A stretch of 60,183 nucleotides of DNA from Oryzomonas japonica (lineage in GTDB: Bacteria; Desulfobacterota; Desulfuromonadia; Geobacterales; Pseudopelobacteraceae). Shown here one piece after another: positions 27,072 through 35,970 of this stretch (position 1 is the first letter of the stretch; each line of letters opens with the position of its first letter). A program made the translations under genes and the position numbers. The notes under the pieces are model-generated. The model ran no database searches. It worked only from the letters and a program-made list of their open reading frames with translations, and had not been told where the DNA came from. The DNA lies in contig NZ_VZQZ01000009.1 of assembly GCF_008802365.1 (NCBI RefSeq), positions 1 through 60,183 of the forward strand, in the 5' to 3' direction.

Positions 27072-27623
27072 ATGTACGAGCAATTCAAGGCCAGGGCCGA
27101 AGGGGTTGGCGCGGAGGTCTACCGTTTCAAGGACCGGGAGGGGGCGCTGGCGTTCATCCTGCCGTTCCTGCACGAGGAGGGGGGCGCCGCCCCCCCCCAT
27201 TCCTGCGCCGTCTGGGCCGAGAGCCCCTTTCTGGAAGGCCTGGACCGGGAACCGCTCCGGGAGGTCGCCGGCATCAGGTTCGAGGTGAGCCGGGAGGCGG
27301 CGGCCGCCGCCCGCGTCGGCATCACCCAGGCCGAGTGGGCCCTGGCCGACACCGGAACCCTAGTGCAGGACCAGACCGCCGTGGAGCAGCGGCTGGCCTC
27401 CTCCCTGACCGACATCCACATCGCCCTCCTCCCCACCGGCAACATCATCCCGGACAAGATCGCCCTCCTGAGCAAGATCGATCCCAGGGCCAGCCGCTAC
27501 ATCGCCTTCATCACCGGCCCGAGCCGGACCGCCGACATCGAGCGGGTGCTGACCATCGGCGTCCACGGCCCGGAGCGGCTCGTGATCGTCTGCGTGGATG
27601 ATATGGGAGGGCCGGCCCGATGA
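27072..27623 (+). CDS. lutC: lactate utilization protein LutC (LUD domain)
   Basis: This 183-aa protein is made of a single LUD domain. Motifs include ARVGITQAEWALADTGTLV (glycine/acid-rich), DIHIALLPTGNIIPDKIALL and YIAFITGPSRTADIERVLTIGVHGPERLVIV. LutC is one part of the LutABC L-lactate-to-pyruvate enzyme. The ATG at 27072 follows AAGGAG. The stop overlaps the start of the next gene (ATGA), so the two are translationally coupled. Confidence 0.93.
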   Translation: MYEQFKARAEGVGAEVYRFKDREGALAFILPFLHEEGGAAPPHSCAVWAESPFLEGLDREPLREVAGIRFEVSREAAAAARVGITQAEWALADTGTLVQDQTAVEQRLASSLTDIHIALLPTGNIIPDKIALLSKIDPRASRYIAFITGPSRTADIERVLTIGVHGPERLVIVCVDDMGGPAR

Positions 27624-29758
27624 AAAAAGAATTCAGGGAATCCATAGGCAGGGCCGTGGGGAACGCCACCCTTACCGGCGCGCTGGGGAAGTTTTCCGAG
27701 GCCTACAAGGTCAACCGGGCCAAGGCCTACGAGGGGATCGATTTCGAGGCGTTGCGAAGCACCATCGCCGAGCGCAAGTCCCATGCCGCCGCCAACCTGG
27801 AACTCTTGGCGGAGACCTTTGCCAACAACGCCGAGGCCCTGGGGGCAAAGGTTTTCAGGACCAATGACCCGGAGCAGGTGAAGGAATACATCCTGAAGGT
27901 CGCCCAGGCACACGACGTGAAAAGCGTGGTCAAATCCAAGTCCATGGCCACCGAGGAGATCCATCTCAACGCCTTTCTGGAAAAGGCGGGCATCGCGGTG
28001 GGCGAGACCGACCTGGGGGAGTGGATCATCCAGCTCGCCGGCCAGAAACCGTCCCACATGGTCATGCCGGCCATCCACATGACCAAGGAAGAGGTGGCCG
28101 ACCTCTTCAGCAAGGAGGTGGACGAGCGCATCGAGAACGACATCCCGCGGCTGGTCAAGGTGGCCCGCAAGGAGTTGCGCGCCAAGTTCCTCAAGGCCGA
28201 CATGGGGATCTCGGGCGCCAACATCGCCGTGGCCGAGACCGGCAGCCTCGTGCTGGTCACCAACGAGGGGAACGCCCGGCTGGTCACCACCCTCCCCAAA
28301 GTCCACGTGGCCCTGGTGGGGATAGAGAAGCTGGTGGAGCGCTTCGACGACATCGTGCCGATCCTGACGGCGCTCCCCCGCAGCGCCACGGCCCAACTGC
28401 TCACGAGCTACGTCTCCATCATCAGCGGCCCCACGCCCACCACCGACGGCGCCCTCAAGGATCTGCACATCGTCCTCATGGACAACCGCAGGAGCGAGAT
28501 GGCCAACGACCCCAAGTTCAAGCAGGCGCTCCAGTGCATCCGCTGCGGCTCGTGCCTGAACGTCTGCCCCATCTTCCGCCTGGTAGGGGGACACGTCTTC
28601 GGCAGCATCTACACCGGCGGCATCGGCACCATCCTCACCGCCTGGTTCGAGGAGCTGCACAACTCCGAGGATATCCAGGGGCTCTGCATCCAGTGCGGCA
28701 ACTGCAAGGAGATCTGCCCCGGCAAGCTGGACATCCCCGAGATGATCATGGAGATCAGGCGGCGCCTGGTCATGGAGAAGGGGCAGCCCTTGGCCCAGAA
28801 GGCGATCTTCGGGATCGTCAACAACCGCGCCCTCTTCCACGGCATGCTGCGGGCGGCCTCCATCGCCGGCAAACCGTTCAACTCGGGCGGCTTCATCCGC
28901 CACCTCCCCCTGTTCCTGTCCGATCTGACCGACGGCCGCAGCCTCCCCGCCATTGCCGCGGAGCCGTTCCGGGACCGTTTCCCCACGATCCAACAGCCCG
29001 CCGACTGCCGGGAAACGGCGGTCTTCTTTGCCGGCTGCCTCATCGACTTTGCCTACCCGGAGATGGGAGAGGCGCTGGTCAGGATCATGAACAGGGCCGG
29101 CATCCGGGTCGTGTTCCCCGAGGCGCAGACCTGCTGCGGCGCCCCGGCCCGGTACAGCGGGGCCTACGAGGTGGCGGGCCAGAACGCCATGGACAACATC
29201 CAGGCCCTGCTGGCGGACCAAGCGGAGTACGTGGTCTCCGCCTGCCCCACCTGCACCGTGGCCCTGGCCCACGAGTTCGGCGACACCCTGGAGAGCCTGG
29301 GCCACAGGGAATGGTTGCCCCAGGCCACGGCGCTGGCGGAAAAGACCGTGGATTTCTCCACCCTGGTGAAACGGCTGGTGGACGCGGGGCGGCTCACCCT
29401 TAAGGAGGGGCAGCAACTCGGTGCCCTTACCTACCACGACTCCTGCCATCTGAAACGGACCCTGCGGGCCACGGAGCCGCCGCGTGAGTTGCTGCGCGCG
29501 GCGGGCTACGAGGTGAAGGAGATGTTCGAGTGCGACATGTGCTGCGGCATGGGCGGCTCCTACTCCATGAAGCTGCCGGAGCTCTCCGCGCCGATCCTGC
29601 AACGCAAGCTCCACAACATCAAGGAGACCGGCGCGCCGGTCGTGGCCATGGACTGCCCCGGCTGCGTCATGCAGATCAGGGGCGGGTTCGACCAGGACCG
29701 GGCCGATGTGAAGGTGAAACATACGGTGGAACTGCTGGCGGAGCGGTTGGAGAGCTAG
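27620..29758 (+). CDS. LutB-LutA fusion protein, L-lactate oxidising Fe-S enzyme
   Basis: The protein has 712 aa. The N-terminal part (about 1-440) is LutB-like: a LUD domain (VKSVVKSKSMATEEIHLN, GISGANIAVAETGSLVLVTNEGN, TYVSIISGPTPTTDGA-type YVSIISGPT) and two [4Fe-4S] motifs, CIRCGSCLNVCP and CIQCGNCKEICP. The C-terminal part (about 450-712) is LutA-like with two CCG domains: FFAGCLIDFAYP with TCCGAPARYSG, and CHLKRTL with CDMCCGMGGSYSMK and DCPGCVMQI. In Bacillus these are two proteins, so one chain here replaces LutA and LutB. It would pass electrons from L-lactate to the respiratory chain. Confidence 0.92.
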   Translation: MKKEFRESIGRAVGNATLTGALGKFSEAYKVNRAKAYEGIDFEALRSTIAERKSHAAANLELLAETFANNAEALGAKVFRTNDPEQVKEYILKVAQAHDVKSVVKSKSMATEEIHLNAFLEKAGIAVGETDLGEWIIQLAGQKPSHMVMPAIHMTKEEVADLFSKEVDERIENDIPRLVKVARKELRAKFLKADMGISGANIAVAETGSLVLVTNEGNARLVTTLPKVHVALVGIEKLVERFDDIVPILTALPRSATAQLLTSYVSIISGPTPTTDGALKDLHIVLMDNRRSEMANDPKFKQALQCIRCGSCLNVCPIFRLVGGHVFGSIYTGGIGTILTAWFEELHNSEDIQGLCIQCGNCKEICPGKLDIPEMIMEIRRRLVMEKGQPLAQKAIFGIVNNRALFHGMLRAASIAGKPFNSGGFIRHLPLFLSDLTDGRSLPAIAAEPFRDRFPTIQQPADCRETAVFFAGCLIDFAYPEMGEALVRIMNRAGIRVVFPEAQTCCGAPARYSGAYEVAGQNAMDNIQALLADQAEYVVSACPTCTVALAHEFGDTLESLGHREWLPQATALAEKTVDFSTLVKRLVDAGRLTLKEGQQLGALTYHDSCHLKRTLRATEPPRELLRAAGYEVKEMFECDMCCGMGGSYSMKLPELSAPILQRKLHNIKETGAPVVAMDCPGCVMQIRGGFDQDRADVKVKHTVELLAERLES

Positions 29759-29791
29759 CGGGGGATTATCAGGATAGTGTGCAGGTACCGG

Positions 29792-29827
29792 AAGGCCCGT
29801 TTTCGTTTGACGACGAAAGCGGGCCTT
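29792..29827 (+). terminator. probable terminator of the lut transcript
   Basis: AAGGCCCG pairs with CGGGCCTT, and the inner TTTTCGT/ACGAAA extends the stem. Only a short T tract follows, so it is a weak intrinsic terminator. It lies 33 bases after the stop. Confidence 0.6.
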
Positions 29828-29934
29828 CTGCAATTACGGCCTTTCCCGGTGGATTTCACTTTGCAGCTTTGCAGAATTTGCGTATATATCGATGACGTTT
29901 TCTATTTATAGCTGGACCTACGGAGCGCATTTAC

Positions 29935-30549
29935 ATGAATTTGCTGTACACCTTCGACCTGTTGGGAACCGCCGCTTTTGCCGCATCAGGGGCGTTAGCC
30001 GGAATTCGCCGGGATATGGATGTCTTCGGCGTGCTGGTGCTGGGACTCGTCACCGCTATCGGCGGCGGTACGCTGCGCGATGTGTTGCTGGGCGACACTC
30101 CGCCCTTCATCTTCAAGGACGAGACGTACCTCTATCTTTCGGTCGCAGTGTCCCTCTTGGTATTTCTCTTTCACCGGCGGCTGATATTCCTGTCCCATCC
30201 GTTAACCTACTTCGATGCTGTCGGATTGGGTACGTTTGTGGTGATCGGCACCCACAAGGCCCTTGCCTTTAAGCTCGGTTTTTTCGGTGCCGTCATGATG
30301 GGCGTTATGACGGCTACGGCGGGAGGCATGCTCCGCGACCTGCTTTCAGCCAAAGTGCCGATGATCCTGCATAAGGAGGTCTATGCTTCGGCCTGCCTGG
30401 CCGGGGGAGCCTTGCTGTACGTGCTGCAACGGACCGCCGTGCCGCCGGACGCGACAGCCCTGATTTCGGCCTCGACCGTCATTATCCTGCGCTTGTTGGC
30501 GGTGAGATACAACTGGTCGCTGCCGCGGGCCGCACACAAGACAACATGA
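29935..30549 (+). CDS. TRIC-type channel / UPF0126 family membrane protein (YicG-like)
   Basis: This 204-aa inner-membrane protein has seven hydrophobic segments and two internal repeats of about three helices. Each repeat carries a glycine-rich TAIGGGTLRDVLLG or TATAGGMLRDLLSA motif with the charged GxxRD ending. Bacterial members of this family are trimeric cation channels related to animal TRIC. The start ATG follows GGAGCG. It is monocistronic between the lut terminator and the prfA terminator. Confidence 0.9.
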   Translation: MNLLYTFDLLGTAAFAASGALAGIRRDMDVFGVLVLGLVTAIGGGTLRDVLLGDTPPFIFKDETYLYLSVAVSLLVFLFHRRLIFLSHPLTYFDAVGLGTFVVIGTHKALAFKLGFFGAVMMGVMTATAGGMLRDLLSAKVPMILHKEVYASACLAGGALLYVLQRTAVPPDATALISASTVIILRLLAVRYNWSLPRAAHKTT

Positions 30550-30632
30550 ATGGCCAACGCCGGGGACCACCGGGCACACCGGTGTGATCTCAAACGTTAG
30601 ACAAAAAACCGCGTTACTCCGCATACAACAGA

Positions 30633-30662
30633 AAGGGGCGCTACCAACCGGCAGCGCCCCTT
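30633..30662 (-). terminator. Rho-independent terminator of prfA (possibly bidirectional)
   Basis: AAGGGGCGCT and AGCGCCCCTT form a 10-bp stem with a 10-base loop, flanked by T on the minus side. It lies 27 bases after the prfA stop and also faces the TRIC gene. Confidence 0.75.
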
Positions 30663-30688
30663 CTCCATCATATGAACCGAAACCCCGG

Positions 30689-31756
30689 TCAGTTCCCTTC
30701 GCTCTGCGCTTTCAGCGCCTCCATCTGGTAATGGGCGCGCAGGGCGTCGGCGATCTCGGCGATATCCCCCGCCATGATGGAATCCAGACGGTAGAGGGTC
30801 AGGCCGATACGGTGGTCGGTCATGCGCCCCTGGGGGAAATTGTAGGTGCGGATGCGTTCGCTGCGGTCGCCGGAACCGACCTGCTGCTTGCGCTCGGCAG
30901 CCAGCTTGTCGTTCTGGTCCTGAAGCATGTGGTCCAGGATACGCGACTTCAGGACCTTCATGGCCTTGGCCCGGTTCTTGATCTGGCTCCGTTCCTCCTG
31001 GCAGGCCACCACCGTGCCGGTGGGAAGGTGGGTGATGCGCACGGCCGAGTCGGTGGTGTTGACGTGCTGGCCGCCGGCGCCGGACGAACGATAGACGTCG
31101 ATCTTCAGGTCATCGGGCCTGATGTCGATATCCACGTCCTCGGCCTCGGGCATGATCGCCACGGTGCAGGCGCTGGTGTGGATGCGCCCCTGGGCCTCGG
31201 TCTCGGGCACGCGCTGCACCCGGTGGGTGCCGGATTCGTACTTGAGCTTGGCAAAGACCCCTTCCCCCTCCACGGAGGCGATGACCTCCTTGAAGCCGCC
31301 CCGCTCCGACTCGGAGGCCGAGATGGTCTCCACCTTCCAGCGGTTGGTTTCGGCAAAGCGGGAATACATGCGGAACAGGTCCCCGGCAAACAGGGCCGAT
31401 TCGTCGCCGCCGGTGCCGGCCCGGATCTCCAGGATAACGTTCTTGCTGTCGTTGGGGTCCTTGGGCAGCAGCAGCAGTTGGATATCGGCTTCCAGTTGCT
31501 CCTTTTCCGCCTCCAGGCTCTTCAGCTCCTCCTCGGCCATCTCCTTCATGTCCGCATCGGACAACAACTCCCGGTTCTCCCCGATCTCCTCCATCACCTT
31601 GCGCCAACGGCGATAGGCCGCCACCAGTTGGCTCAGGTCGGCGTGCTCGCGGGAGAGCTTGCGGAATTCCGGCTGATTGGAGATGACCTCTGGATCGGAC
31701 AGCAGCGCCTCGACTTCCTGGTAGCGCCGTTCAAGTTCCTCTATCTTGTCGAACAT
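30689..31756 (-). CDS. prfA: peptide chain release factor 1
   Basis: This 355-aa protein terminates translation at UAA and UAG. The anticodon-mimic PxT-type loop is in the middle ([28 protein letters not shown]). The peptidyl-transferase GGQ lies in [20 protein letters not shown] near residue 230. The C-terminal [25 protein letters not shown] is family-specific. In many bacteria prfA is next to prmC; here its neighbour is the DUF1385 gene, separated by a palindromic repeat. Confidence 0.97.
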   Translation of the reverse strand: MFDKIEELERRYQEVEALLSDPEVISNQPEFRKLSREHADLSQLVAAYRRWRKVMEEIGENRELLSDADMKEMAEEELKSLEAEKEQLEADIQLLLLPKDPNDSKNVILEIRAGTGGDESALFAGDLFRMYSRFAETNRWKVETISASESERGGFKEVIASVEGEGVFAKLKYESGTHRVQRVPETEAQGRIHTSACTVAIMPEAEDVDIDIRPDDLKIDVYRSSGAGGQHVNTTDSAVRITHLPTGTVVACQEERSQIKNRAKAMKVLKSRILDHMLQDQNDKLAAERKQQVGSGDRSERIRTYNFPQGRMTDHRIGLTLYRLDSIMAGDIAEIADALRAHYQMEALKAQSEGN

Positions 31757-31780
31757 GTTTAAAACCTCTTAGATTCTTAC

Positions 31781-31882
31781 ACCTGCCACAGAGATGCGGA
31801 GACACAGAGAAAAGCGGGAGAGGCAAAACCATACGGTGTTGTGCCTTTGGCGTTCTCCGTGTCTCTGTGTCTCTGGGGCAGG
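31781..31882. repeat. dispersed CAGAGACACAGAG inverted repeat, family A (copy 4)
   Basis: ACCTGCCACAGAGATGCGGAG is mirrored by CTCCGTGTCTCTGTGTCTCTGG and GGCAGG. It occupies the whole gap between the DUF1385 gene and prfA. Confidence 0.85.
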
Positions 31883-31895
31883 TTTTAATTTCAGC

Positions 31896-32822
31896 TTACA
31901 CGACCAGGCGGTCGTCCGAGTACCCGGCATTCACTTCCAGCGCCTCGTTGATGGAGCGGATGGCCACTTCCAGTTGCTGGTCGTCCGGCTCGCGGGTGGT
32001 CAGGCGCTGCAGTGCCAGTCCGGGGGCGATGATCAACTTCACCAGGGGATGGCCGTCGTTCTTGGCGCTCCACTTAAGGAACTCGTAGGAGATGCCGGCG
32101 ATGAGCGGCAGCAGCACGACGCGCGAACCGGCCTTGAGGTAAAAGGGCCAGAGCTTGGGGATCAGGGAGAACACGGCGATGCTCACCAGCATGACGATCA
32201 AGAGAAAGCTGGTGCCGCAACGGGGGTGCAGGCGGCTGTGGCGGCGCACGTTTTCCACCTTCAGCTCCTCGCCCGCCTCGAAGGCGAAGATCGATTTATG
32301 CTCGGCCCCGTGGTACTGAAAGACCCGCTGGATATCGCCCATGCGGGAGATGCCCCAGATATAGAGCAGGAAGACGATCACCCGGATCACGCCGTCCACC
32401 AGGTTGAAGACGATGTTGTTGGTGCCGATGTACGGCGTCATCAGCTTGGTCAGGTAGAGCGGGAACAGGAAGAACAGGCAGATGCCGAAGCCGAAGGCGA
32501 CGGTCATGGTGCCGGCCATGGCCCAGGAGGAGAGTTCGCCCTTCCCCTTGTCCTTGTCCCCCTCCTTTTCCTCCTCGGACATGGACTCGTTGGCCGAGAA
32601 GTTGAGCGCTTTGATGCCGATGATCAGCGAGCTGAACAGGGCCACCGCGCCGCGCACGATGGGGAGCTTGACCACCGGGTACCGTTCGGAGAGCGGCACC
32701 ACCAGCTCCCGTTTGACCACGATCTCGCCGTTGGGACGGCGCACGGCGATAGCCATGGAACGGGGCGCGCGCATCATGACGCCTTCAATAACCGCCTGGC
32801 CGCCTACATTTATCTTTTCCAT
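31896..32822 (-). CDS. DUF1385 family membrane protein (YqhQ-like)
   Basis: The protein has 308 aa. The N-terminus INVGGQAVIEGVMMRAPRSMAIAVRRP is the family signature. The central part has charged KSIFAFEAGEELKVENVRRHSRLHPRCGTSFLL with HGAEHK just before it. Four or five hydrophobic segments lie around it, including AMAGTMTVAFGFGICLFFLFPLYL and FLLIVMLVSIAVFSLI. The family is widespread next to prfA or rpmE in anaerobes and Firmicutes, but its role is not established. The conserved His/Cys set could bind metal. Confidence 0.9.
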   Translation of the reverse strand: MEKINVGGQAVIEGVMMRAPRSMAIAVRRPNGEIVVKRELVVPLSERYPVVKLPIVRGAVALFSSLIIGIKALNFSANESMSEEEKEGDKDKGKGELSSWAMAGTMTVAFGFGICLFFLFPLYLTKLMTPYIGTNNIVFNLVDGVIRVIVFLLYIWGISRMGDIQRVFQYHGAEHKSIFAFEAGEELKVENVRRHSRLHPRCGTSFLLIVMLVSIAVFSLIPKLWPFYLKAGSRVVLLPLIAGISYEFLKWSAKNDGHPLVKLIIAPGLALQRLTTREPDDQQLEVAIRSINEALEVNAGYSDDRLVV

Positions 32823-32842
32823 AATACCTTTCCTAAAGCAAA

Positions 32843-32976
32843 TCTGCCACAGAGCGACAGGGGAAGCAGAGCAAAATCATACATCTGCCACAGAGACTCG
32901 GAGACACAGAGGTTCACAGAGAAAGGCAAAAAGCTGAACTGTTTTTCTCTGTGTCTCTGTGTCTCCGTGGCAGATT
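32843..32976. repeat. dispersed CAGAGACACAGAG inverted repeat, family A (copy 5, with extra half copy)
   Basis: A full element spans 32884-32976 (TCTGCCACAGAGACTCGGAG to CTCTGTGTCTCCGTGGCAGA). A further half element, TCTGCCACAGAGCGACAGGG, precedes it at 32843-32862. The gap between thyX and the DUF1385 gene is almost wholly repeat. Confidence 0.85.
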
Positions 32977-32996
32977 CTAAGATTCCATATCTGTGA

Positions 32997-33689
32997 TTAA
33001 TCCAGTGTAGCGAAGAACTCCCGCACCTCGGCGGTCTGGCCGCAGCAGAACTGCCCTTCCGGGCAGGGTCCGCCGACGCAGCCCGGTCCCGCTTCGCGGA
33101 AGATGATCGGCGCGGCCTTTTTCACCAGCCTGAGCATCTCGATGCTCATCTCCCGGATCTCCCACTGGGCCCGCTGGCAGCAGCGCAGGGCGAAGAAGTG
33201 CAGCAACTCACGGGCGTTCATGGTCATGATGATCTTGGATTCGGTGGCGTTGGGCAGGATGTAGCGGGCATCCTCGGGGGGAATCCCCATCTCCACCAGT
33301 TGGGCGTACGCCTTGTGCACCGTCTCGGACATGAAGGCGAAGATCTGCCGCGCGTCGGCATTCTCCGCGATGCTGTCCGGCATGATGGAGGTGAACTCGT
33401 CCTTGTGGGACACGTAGCGCTGGGACTGCTGGGAGAAGGAGGCGATACGGTGGCGCACCAGTTGGTGGGTGGTCACCCGGGAGATTCCCTCAATGCCGAA
33501 GGTAAAGGAGATATGCTCCAGCACCGAGTAGTGTCCCAACGACATGATCTTGTTCAGGAACTTCTCGATGTCCGTCGATTCCAGCTTGTTGCGCAATTCG
33601 CCGATGGATGTGGGGGAATAGCAGAGCCGGGCCGCCAGGGCCACCGTCAGTTCGGGATTGGGGGTATGTTCTATCAGGGTAACGTTCAT
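32997..33689 (-). CDS. thyX: flavin-dependent thymidylate synthase ThyX
   Basis: This 231-aa enzyme methylates dUMP using methylene-THF and FAD-bound hydride. The ThyX motif RHRIASFSQQSQRY (RHRx7S) is near residue 75. HYSVLEHISFTF and LPNATESKIIMTMNARELLHFFALR provide the FAD and dUMP sites. ATG 33689 is the family start; the longer frame to 33785 runs through a terminator hairpin. A Cys cluster near the C-terminus (GCVGGPCPEGQFCCG) is an unusual tail. Confidence 0.96.
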   Translation of the reverse strand: MNVTLIEHTPNPELTVALAARLCYSPTSIGELRNKLESTDIEKFLNKIMSLGHYSVLEHISFTFGIEGISRVTTHQLVRHRIASFSQQSQRYVSHKDEFTSIMPDSIAENADARQIFAFMSETVHKAYAQLVEMGIPPEDARYILPNATESKIIMTMNARELLHFFALRCCQRAQWEIREMSIEMLRLVKKAAPIIFREAGPGCVGGPCPEGQFCCGQTAEVREFFATLD

Positions 33690-33760
33690 GGTGTCCTGCC
33701 CGGAGCGTAAGGTTACTCGTGTCCCGGGGCTAACGGCAAAGCCCTGGATACGAAAATACA

Positions 33761-33793
33761 AAAAAGGGGATTTGCCTGACGACAAGATCCCCT
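33761..33793 (-). terminator. Rho-independent terminator of rpmE
   Basis: On minus, AGGGGATC and (A)ATCCCCT form a stem, with CTTGTCGTCAGGCAA partly in the loop, followed by six T. It starts 24 bases after the rpmE stop. Confidence 0.82.
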
Positions 33794-33816
33794 CAATGCA
33801 TTGGGCCGATGGTGTG

Positions 33817-34017
33817 CTACAGTTGGCCGTAACGTCTCTTGAACCGCTCGACGCGACCAGCGGTGTCCACCAGTTTCTGCTTGCCGGTGAAGAACGGGTG
33901 GCAAGCGGAGCAGATCTCGGTGTTGATCTCCTTGCTGGTGGAGCGGGTCTGGAACGTGTTGCCGCACAGGCATTTCACGGTCACCTCGGAATACATTGGG
34001 TGGATACCTTCTTTCAT
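33817..34017 (-). CDS. rpmE: 50S ribosomal protein L31 (zinc-binding type)
   Basis: This 66-aa protein begins [22 protein letters not shown]. Zinc would be held by the Cys pairs in CLCG (16, 18) and CSAC (37, 40), so this is the Zn-containing form of L31. The ATG at 34017 follows GAGGAAGAG. It lies downstream of rho, a common bacterial arrangement. Confidence 0.97.
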   Translation of the reverse strand: MKEGIHPMYSEVTVKCLCGNTFQTRSTSKEINTEICSACHPFFTGKQKLVDTAGRVERFKRRYGQL

Positions 34018-34134
34018 CTTCTCTTCCTCCTCAAGAATGCTTCTCAGTCTCAGTATAGAAATGGATGTCGTCGGCGGTTTCTATCGCAAACTATAATCGT
34101 AATGATTCAGATTCATTTTTGCAACACTTTTTTC

Positions 34135-34277
34135 CCGTTTCCGATTCGGAAAGGAGGGCTTTTGCGTCCAGGCAAGGAAATCAAGGGGTTGCAAGGAGGC
34201 GCACCTCAGTACGCCGCACGAAGCAAGCCCGGAGATTAACGCCGCATGGGCGAAAAAGAACCCTTTCCGGGCGGAAA
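34135..34277. repeat. hairpin-ended element between rho and rpmE (family E)
   Basis: The ends GTTTCCGATTCGGAAAGG (34138-34155) and CCTTTCCGGGCGGAAAC (34261-34277) are imperfect inverted repeats. The interior (GCGTCCAGGCAAGGAAATCAAG, in part; AGTACGCCGCACGAAGC; ACGCCGCATGGGCG) is unlike coding DNA. The word ACGCCGCACGAA is shared with the family C elements. It may combine a rho terminator with a mobile repeat. Confidence 0.55.
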
Positions 34278-35525
<1,248 letters not shown>

Positions 35526-35970
35526 CGGTTCTCCTGCGTGTAACGCGACACATACGTGCGGCGGTGGGATAAAATGGGGTTCAATGGATTTCGGGGATTT
35601 TCACTATAATCACACTAGCGCCAATTCGAAAAATTGACCTCAAATGCGGCTCTGGAAGGAACGTGCCTGGGCAGGAAACTTCCTACAAATTGAGAACTAG
35701 CTAAATTGATTAAGGATTCACTCGGAGATTCGCACAAATAAGTTCGTAAACGGGATTTTGTTTTTATATGAGGTCGAGTTTTTTCTTCTTTAGGAAACGA
35801 GTTAGAGGTTTAAAAAACGTTAGCCTTAAAAACTCGGCCTTGTCAACAATAAAATAAACGGTAAACCTCTTATTTCTCCGTTAATTGTCTTGACCATGAC
35901 GAGAAGGAGGCGCTATAAAACAGTATACTATTCATTGCAGAAGCCCTCTGTGCAAGGATTGGCGCTTTTA
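35526..35970. other. AT-rich divergent spacer between rho and the HyfB-like gene
   Basis: No gene and no listed repeat is visible. The segment is clearly lower in GC than both neighbours. TTGTCAAC near 35838 and TAAAC-rich DNA after it could be promoter parts for the plus strand, but no convincing -35/-10 pair was found. Start regions of both genes face outwards. Confidence 0.4.

Noticed and set aside
29791-29880. Possible small RNA gene between lut and the TRIC gene
   Set aside because: Only a terminator-like hairpin is visible; no promoter or known RNA motif.
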